Source of the DNA: Peromyscus leucopus
Lineage: Eukaryota > Chordata > Mammalia > Rodentia > Cricetidae
NCBI RefSeq assembly: GCF_004664715.2
Contig: NC_051084.1
Coordinates: forward strand, 57,407,334 to 57,471,333
Direction: 5' to 3'
Length of the DNA stretch: 64,000 nucleotides
Both the position numbers and the translations under genes were made by a program. The notes beneath the pieces were generated by a model. The model saw only the letters and a list, made by a program, of their open reading frames with translations, searched no databases and was not told where the DNA came from. Below are positions 58,511 to 64,000 of this stretch, piece by piece; position 1 is the stretch's first letter; every line of letters begins with the position of its first letter.

Positions 58511-58565
58511 CCTGTCTCAGCCTCCCAAGTGCTGGAATTAAAGGCATGCGCCACCACTACACAGC
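58511..58565 (-). repeat. B1 SINE, part 2
   Basis: Completes the interrupted B1: CTCAGCCTCCCAAGTGCTGG, AATTAAAGGCATGCGCCACC, ACTACACAGC. Confidence 0.93.
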
Positions 58566-58668
58566 AAGATTATATCTTTTGTGGTACCTTATTGGGGAAT
58601 ATGTCAGAAATCAAAGAAGGGAAAAGATGGGTTTGTGCACTGAGATGGCTTATTAAAGGCAGAAAAAT

Positions 58669-58830
58669 CACCAGTAGCATATGCCTTTAACCCCCTCGCT
58701 CAGAAGGCAGAAGCATGCAAATCTGTCATTTTGAGACCATCCTGGTCTACACAGAAAATTCCAGGACAGCCCAGTTTACATAATGAAGCCCCATCTCAAA
58801 AACATAAAATAAATAAATAAACAAAAAAGA
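58669..58830 (+). repeat. Diverged B1 SINE with A-rich tail
   Basis: AGTAGCATATGCCTTTAACC, GAAGGCAGAAGCATGCAAAT, CATCCTGGTCTACACAG, TTCCAGGACAGCCC and AAGCCCCATCTCAAAAACAT, then an (AAAT)n tail. Confidence 0.85.
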
Positions 58831-58973
58831 AATTCCCAAACAGGAGAGGAAAATCAATATTACTCTGCCTGTGTGGAGAGGAATAGGATCTGTGATTTTA
58901 TGCCATGAGTCATTTACCCAATGGTAATGAGCTGGTACAAACATGTCCACTGATCTCACACTGCTTCCTGCCA

Positions 58974-59013
58974 TCTCTCTCTGTCTCTCTCTGTCTCTGT
59001 CTCTGTCTCTGTC

Positions 59014-59050
<37 letters not shown>
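58974..59050. repeat. (CT)n / (CTCTGT)n tract
   Basis: C/T-rich repeat with TCTCTG interruptions, ending in a pure CT run. Confidence 0.95.
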
Positions 59051-59051
<1 letters not shown>

Positions 59052-61027
59052 ATCATCTACAGAAAGAATTTCCAATCTCTTCACATGTATTCAAACCTCC
59101 GATTTCTCATTCTTAGCTTTCACAGCTGACCCTATTCCTACTTGAAGAACAAAAGTGGAAGGCATCCCAAATTGAGTGTCTCAACTTTCAGCCACAGAGT
59201 ATGCTAATTCATTGGCATGACACCCAGCCTTTGTTACCTTTCATCTGCTCCAAACTCTTCTTTATCAGAGACTAGTCCTTCTGTGTTTCAGATTCTATTT
59301 TCTGTGCTCTCAGATTATCATAGCACGTGTGGCTATTACCCTCTTCTCCTGATTTACAAGCATTTCCCTGATTCCTCACCTAACATTTAAACACATTTAG
59401 CACTTCCCATTGGAAAAATCCCGTGCCCACCTCTCCTTCCATTAATTATAAATTATAAAAAGCTCTGACAACCAGAGCTTATAGTGATTAAGTGCTTAAT
59501 GTGTGCCAGACATACAGATATATTCTATGGCTGTTGTTCCATGAATTTGTTGAGAGAAGGGTGCAGGCATCCCACCAAGGTATGCCCAGATTAGAAGCTT
59601 CCACTTCACTCCTACTGATGGAGATTGAACCATGGAGTGGGGTGGGGGGTTAGTGTGGACCTTCCTCTTCCATTGATCTTCCTTGAGAGACTGAGAGATA
59701 GCCTCAGGTAGGGTTCATAGGAATGAAGAGACCATGGATTTGATGTGTCACTACTAGATAATTGAATAGGAACTGATAATTGATTAAATGTGGAAACATT
59801 TCAAGGATGATATCTTGTTAGTGTTAATAGGGTCCTTTCTCTGCTACCAATTACTGGAGAAAGAACAGGTTCAAGAGGGAGGGCGGCGGGGAGTTCATTT
59901 TGAGACACGTTGGACTAGAAATATTCGCGTAGCACAGATGTAGGTAAATAGGAATGTGGAAGATAGTCACAAATGGAAGGAACCAATCTCAAATTGTTTC
60001 TTTGGAAACAGTTTCTATCCATAAATCGCCACACTCAAGATTCCAGACAACGCCCGATATTGGCAGGTAGCATAATTCAGTTGGTCAGTTGGTTAGCAAC
60101 AGGAATTTCCTCCCACATGTTTTGAGGGTGCCAAAGCAGAGTCAGCTGTAGACGGCTTTCTTTCCTGCACACTGCCAATGACAAGATTACTATAATTTGC
60201 CTTTTTTTTTTTTTTCGTTGTTCTAAAATTCTCCGGAATATTAGTCATTCACTTAATGATTTCATTGCAGGTTCTGTAAGGAAGTCTGCCCATTTAAATG
60301 GCATTCTAAATGAGAGTATGCAACCAAGGCAAATGTTTCATTTCTATTAATCTTTCTAGGGTAACGTCAGAATTGCATCCAGGCAAGGTACTATAAGAAA
60401 ACCGAGAAGATGCATGGTACCTATTACTAATAGTATTGAGATTCTGCCAACCTCTCAGAAGTTTGCAGTGATACAGTTAACTGTCCATCGTAGATATTTT
60501 CTTTACTTTGTACAGGTAAATGAAGGCAGCTGTGAGACGCTGGATACTTAGTGGAAGATCAGACATTTGGCAGCTTCTGTCGCCAAAAGTCAGTCTATGA
60601 CTGAACTGCTGACTCGGTGCCCTGGATGCCCATTAGGGTCACCTGGGAGCCTTAGGAATTCTGTTGCTTAAGTTGAACCCCAGTCAGAAGGCAACGGTCT
60701 GAAGCCCGGCAATGGAACTAACGCACTCATGCATTTTTAGAGATCCCAGTGAGAGGAGCGTACATCGAGGTCAAAAAATACTAGTGTGCTGCTAAAACAT
60801 AGGCTCTTTTCTCCCCCACTCCAAAACGTAGTTTCACTCCACATTCCAGCAGGACCCTTGAGAAAACATGATGAACAGTATAAATGTCTTCTTGACAGTA
60901 AAAATGTTCTTCTCCTTTATAAGTCATCCAAGAAGCATTTTCAAAGCCTGGGTATCGCAGCAACTGTGCTGCCATTTTGTTTGCTGTGTGCACTACAAGC
61001 TGAAAACAACTGTAAATGCTTTCAAGA
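59051..61027. other. Unique non-coding DNA
   Basis: No gene recognised. It holds a T run at about 60203-60216. A short stretch near 59485-59530 (TTAAGTGCTTAATGTGTGCC) is faintly MIR-like but too short to call. Confidence 0.45.
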
Positions 61028-61079
61028 CACACACACACACATATACATATATATGTAAATATATATATTTACATTTATT
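61028..61079. repeat. (CA)n and TA-rich palindromic tract
   Basis: A short CA run followed by TA-rich sequence containing the palindrome ATGTAAATATATATTTACAT-like core near 61052-61073. Confidence 0.85.
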
Positions 61080-61225
61080 TGTTGTGTGTGTGTGCTGTAG
61101 CACATGTGTGAAGGTTAGTTGACAATTTGTGGAAGTCGGTTCTGTCCTTCTACCATCTGAGGTATTTTGACATCTATGGAACAGGTTTTACTCTCTGCTC
61201 ACACCTATCTGGCATCTATTTTTTA
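61080..61225 (-). repeat. B3/B4-type SINE fragment
   Basis: The plus strand has TGTGTGTGTGTGCTGTAGCA, CATGTGTGAAGGTTAGTTGA, CAATTTGTGGAAGTCGGTTC and GTCCTTCTACCATCTGAGG, then decayed sequence. Confidence 0.75.
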
Positions 61226-61499
61226 ATACCACTGCCTTATTTCATATGAAATTCATAACTAGCAAATAAGATATTAAAGATTCTCATAATTAACACCGCT
61301 TTTATAATTCATTCATCTAATTATTTTGTGTTATATTTCACTATCTTTTCAATTTTATACATTTAGAGTTTGTCTTCTGGCAGAGTTCTTGATTATGCAG
61401 AAAATAATGTCCTTCAAATTTCATAAAGAAAGTGGTGGGAGATATTATGTTGTTTCTTCGGTATAGCTCTGGGCGATTTCTCATTTTTGTTTGTTTTTG

Positions 61500-61615
61500 T
61501 TTCATTCTATGTTCTTTGTTCTGTTTTGTTTAGACAAAGTTTCACAAGGTAGCCTAGGCTGACTATGAACTCAAGAACCAATTGCCTTTGCCCTTAACTC
61601 TTCAAGCTCCACTTA
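61500..61615 (-). repeat. Diverged B1-like SINE
   Basis: GTTTAGACAAAGTTTCACAA, GGTAGCCTAGGCTGACTATG and AACTCAAGAACCAATTGCCT follow antisense B1 order, strongly decayed. Confidence 0.6.
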
Positions 61616-62739
61616 CTGGTGAACAAAATCTCACAAGCGAGAACTAGAGCTCATCGTAGCTCTTCCGCTAATGCTTCCCATTACTTCAAAGAGGATGTAC
61701 AAGACCCGAGCTAAGTATTTGGGTCAAGGAGAAGTATTGTTAAATGCCTAAAAATAATAGTGTGATCAGTATGTTACATGTTACAGCAATTATGGAATAA
61801 GAGAAATTAGATACCATGACATTAATATTGAAGTTTCTGTTTGGATTCCTCATGTAATAGTTTCCATTTAATTTTATGAAATAGTGGACCTTTTTTCCTA
61901 TTGGATTTTATGAATTATGCCATTATGATTAGGTCCTCTCTCCAGGTGACCTCAAAGGATATTTGTTGGTGGCATCTATACAACAACAAAAATACACTTG
62001 AAAATGGCACATTTATCTGTTTTCTTTAATGATGATTTGGATGATAATCATTTCTACATTGATACACATTTACCAGCTATAGTCACTGTATGTGAAAAAT
62101 ATTTTGGAGTGACTTCAAATGTATTACTTAGCAGGGAGTCAACATTAGCATACTCGGAGTTCTTTGGCATACAGGGAAGTACATGGTGGTCAAAAGAGCG
62201 TATCATTCTTCTTTTCTGACCTAGGTATCTTAGTTATGCCATTTCTCAGAGCCCCACTGCCTCCTGTGGCAGATCTTCCCATTTCAGTGCTACTACAAAA
62301 TCAGTGTTGAAGATGGAAAGGTTTCTGATAAGTTAGGTTTCCCATCATCCATTAGAAGGTAGTCAAATATCTTCAGATGTGTTTGTTTTACCAATGAAAA
62401 ATTCATACAATTGACTAAGCTCCTAATGTGACATAATTATTAAGCAAACTCACACTCATTGAGTATATATTACCTTTGTTTAAAGCCTCTTTTATCCATT
62501 ATCTTATTTATCCTCACCATAATTTATTTTTAGATTACAAGAACTAACATCTTCTGAAAATGTAAATCCACATTTATTAGAGTCCAAACTTAAAAAAAAA
62601 AAAAAGCTACCTTCAAACTTGTTTTGATGACTAGTAAGGATGTCTCCTCATGCTGTCAAGGAATGGCCTGTATTCCAAGATTACAATGTTCATGTCCCAC
62701 ATATGTGAGTCTCATAACAGATGTCATTTTAATTAAGTT
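61616..62739. other. Unique AT-rich non-coding DNA
   Basis: No gene or repeat recognised apart from an A run at about 62591-62604. Confidence 0.5.
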
Positions 62740-64000
62740 TTTTCTTTTTTTTTTCATCTTTTTTTAAAATTATATAATTTAATTTAATTTTACATATCAG
62801 CCATGGATTCCCTTTTTCTCCCCCTCCCCCCGCCCCTCCCTGCCTTTCCCCCAGCCCACCCCCCATCCCCATCTCCTCCAGGGCAAAGACTCCCCCGAGG
62901 ATTGAGTTTCAGTCCAGGCAGGTCCAGTCCCCTCCTCCCATGCTGAGCCAAGTGTCCCTGTATAAGCCCCAGGTTCCAAACAGCCAGCTCATGCACTAAG
63001 GAGAGGTCCCGATCCCAGTGCCTGGATGCCTCCCAAACAGATAAAGTTAATCAACTGTCTCACTTATCCAGAGGGCCTGATCCAGTTGGGGGCTCCTCAG
63101 CTATTGGTTCATAGTTCATGTGTTTCCATTCATTTGGCTATTTGTCCCTGTGCTTTTTCCAATCTTGGTCTCAACAATTCTCGCTCATACAAACCCTCCT
63201 CTTTCTCGCCAATTGGATTCCTGGAGCTCCACCTGGGGCCTGGCCATGGATCTCTGCATCCACTTCCCTCAGTCATTGGATGGGGTTTCTAGCACGACAA
63301 TTAGGGTGTTTGGCCATCCTATCACCAGAGTAGGTCAGTCTGGGATGTCTCTCGACCATTGCCAGTAGTCTATTGTGGAGGTATCTTTGTGGATTTCTGT
63401 GGACCTCTCTAGCACTTTTCTTCTTCCTATTCTCATGTGGTCTTCATTTATTATGGTCTCCTATTCCTTGTTCTCTCTCTGTTCTTGATCCAGCTGGGAT
63501 CTCCTACTCCCCTAAGCTCTCTTTCCCTTGACCCTTGACCTTCATTACTCCTACTCACGTCCAGGTTGTTCATGTAGATCTCATCCATTTCTCTGTCATT
63601 GAGCGATCCCTGTGTCTTTCTTGGGGTCCTGTTTTCTAAGTAGCCTCCCTGGAGTTGTGAGTAGCAGTCTAGTCATCTTTGTTTTACATCTAGTATCCTC
63701 CTATGAGTGAGTACATACCATATTTGTCTTTCTGAGTCTGGGTTACTTCACACAGGATAATTTTTTCTAGATCCATCTATTTCCCTGCAAACCTCATGAT
63801 GTCATTGTTTTTCTCTGCTGAGTAGTATTCCATTGTGTATATGCACCACCTTTTATTTATCCATTCTTCAGTTGAAGGGCATCGAGGTTGTTTCCAGGTT
63901 CTGGCTATTACAAACAATGCTGATATGAACATAGCTGAATAAGTGCCCTTGTGGTATGATTGAGCATTCCTTGGGTATATGCCCAAGAGTGGTATAGCTG
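62740..64000 (-). mobile_element. L1 retrotransposon, 3'UTR and end of ORF2 (runs off window)
   Basis: A T-rich start (minus-strand poly-A tail) is followed on the plus strand by the C-rich antisense of a rodent L1 3'UTR, then the antisense of ORF2. The last minus-strand open frame (63777-63986) carries the conserved L1 ORF2 C-terminal motif ending in IYTMEYYSAEKNNDIMRFAG. The piece is better preserved than other L1 fragments in the window, but stops break the frame before 63777. The 5' part lies beyond position 64000, so whether it is full-length cannot be judged. Confidence 0.93.

Noticed and set aside
63777..63986. Host protein-coding exon on the minus strand
   Set aside because: The product is the conserved C-terminal part of L1 ORF2, and the flanking sequence is an L1 3'UTR.
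1..64000. CRISPR arrays, operons, ribosome-binding sites, bacterial or phage genes
   Set aside because: SINE, LINE and LTR content shows a mammalian nuclear genome. The tandem repeats are simple microsatellites without spacer structure.

Overview
The window is non-coding mammalian nuclear DNA from a muroid rodent. It contains B1, B2/B3-type, ID and B4-like SINEs, rodent L1 tails, older MIR and L1M relics, and long CA/TG, TA, GA and ATT microsatellites. A 2,860-bp LTR element at 52183-55042 has two 343-bp LTRs. From memory, that LTR length and overall size match the mys family of Peromyscus and related New World (neotomine/sigmodontine) mice, so I infer a Peromyscus-like species. No database was searched.

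I could not support any protein-coding exon. The short open frames are microsatellite frames (poly-CV, poly-TH, poly-I), fragments of L1 ORF2, LTR sequence, or chance frames in unique DNA. The window reads as intergenic or deep intronic DNA.

Layout. 1-5 kb: unique DNA holding a tRNA-Lys(CTT)/LTR chimera at 1704-2087. 5-10.5 kb: SINEs, L1 fragments and microsatellites. 10.5-19 kb: mostly unique, with a small retrocopy bounded by a 16-bp target duplication at 13.3 kb. 19-26.3 kb: composite SINE, MIR copies, an L1 tail and an ID element. 26.6 kb: a solo LTR of the same family as the chimera. 27-30 kb: unique. 30.3-32.8 kb: a mys-related LTR and several SINEs. 33-35 kb: unique, with a MIR. 35.8-37 kb: an ancient L1 split by another old repeat. 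37-41 kb: unique. 41.4-58.6 kb: an ERV-rich zone with a solo LTR inside an L1 tail, a mys-related 3' end, the full-length mys-like element beside an L1 tail, and a solo LTR inside a B1. 59-62.7 kb: mostly unique. 62.74 kb to the right edge: an L1 on the minus strand that runs off the window.

The most interesting object is the 1704-2087 chimera. It is a nearly complete tRNA-Lys sequence ending in the post-transcriptional CCA, joined through a 2-bp spacer to a complete LTR. The base at tRNA position 58 is changed from A to T, which is what reverse transcription across m1A58 would leave. It looks like a fossil of plus-strand strong-stop DNA that copied the whole primer tRNA and then entered the genome.
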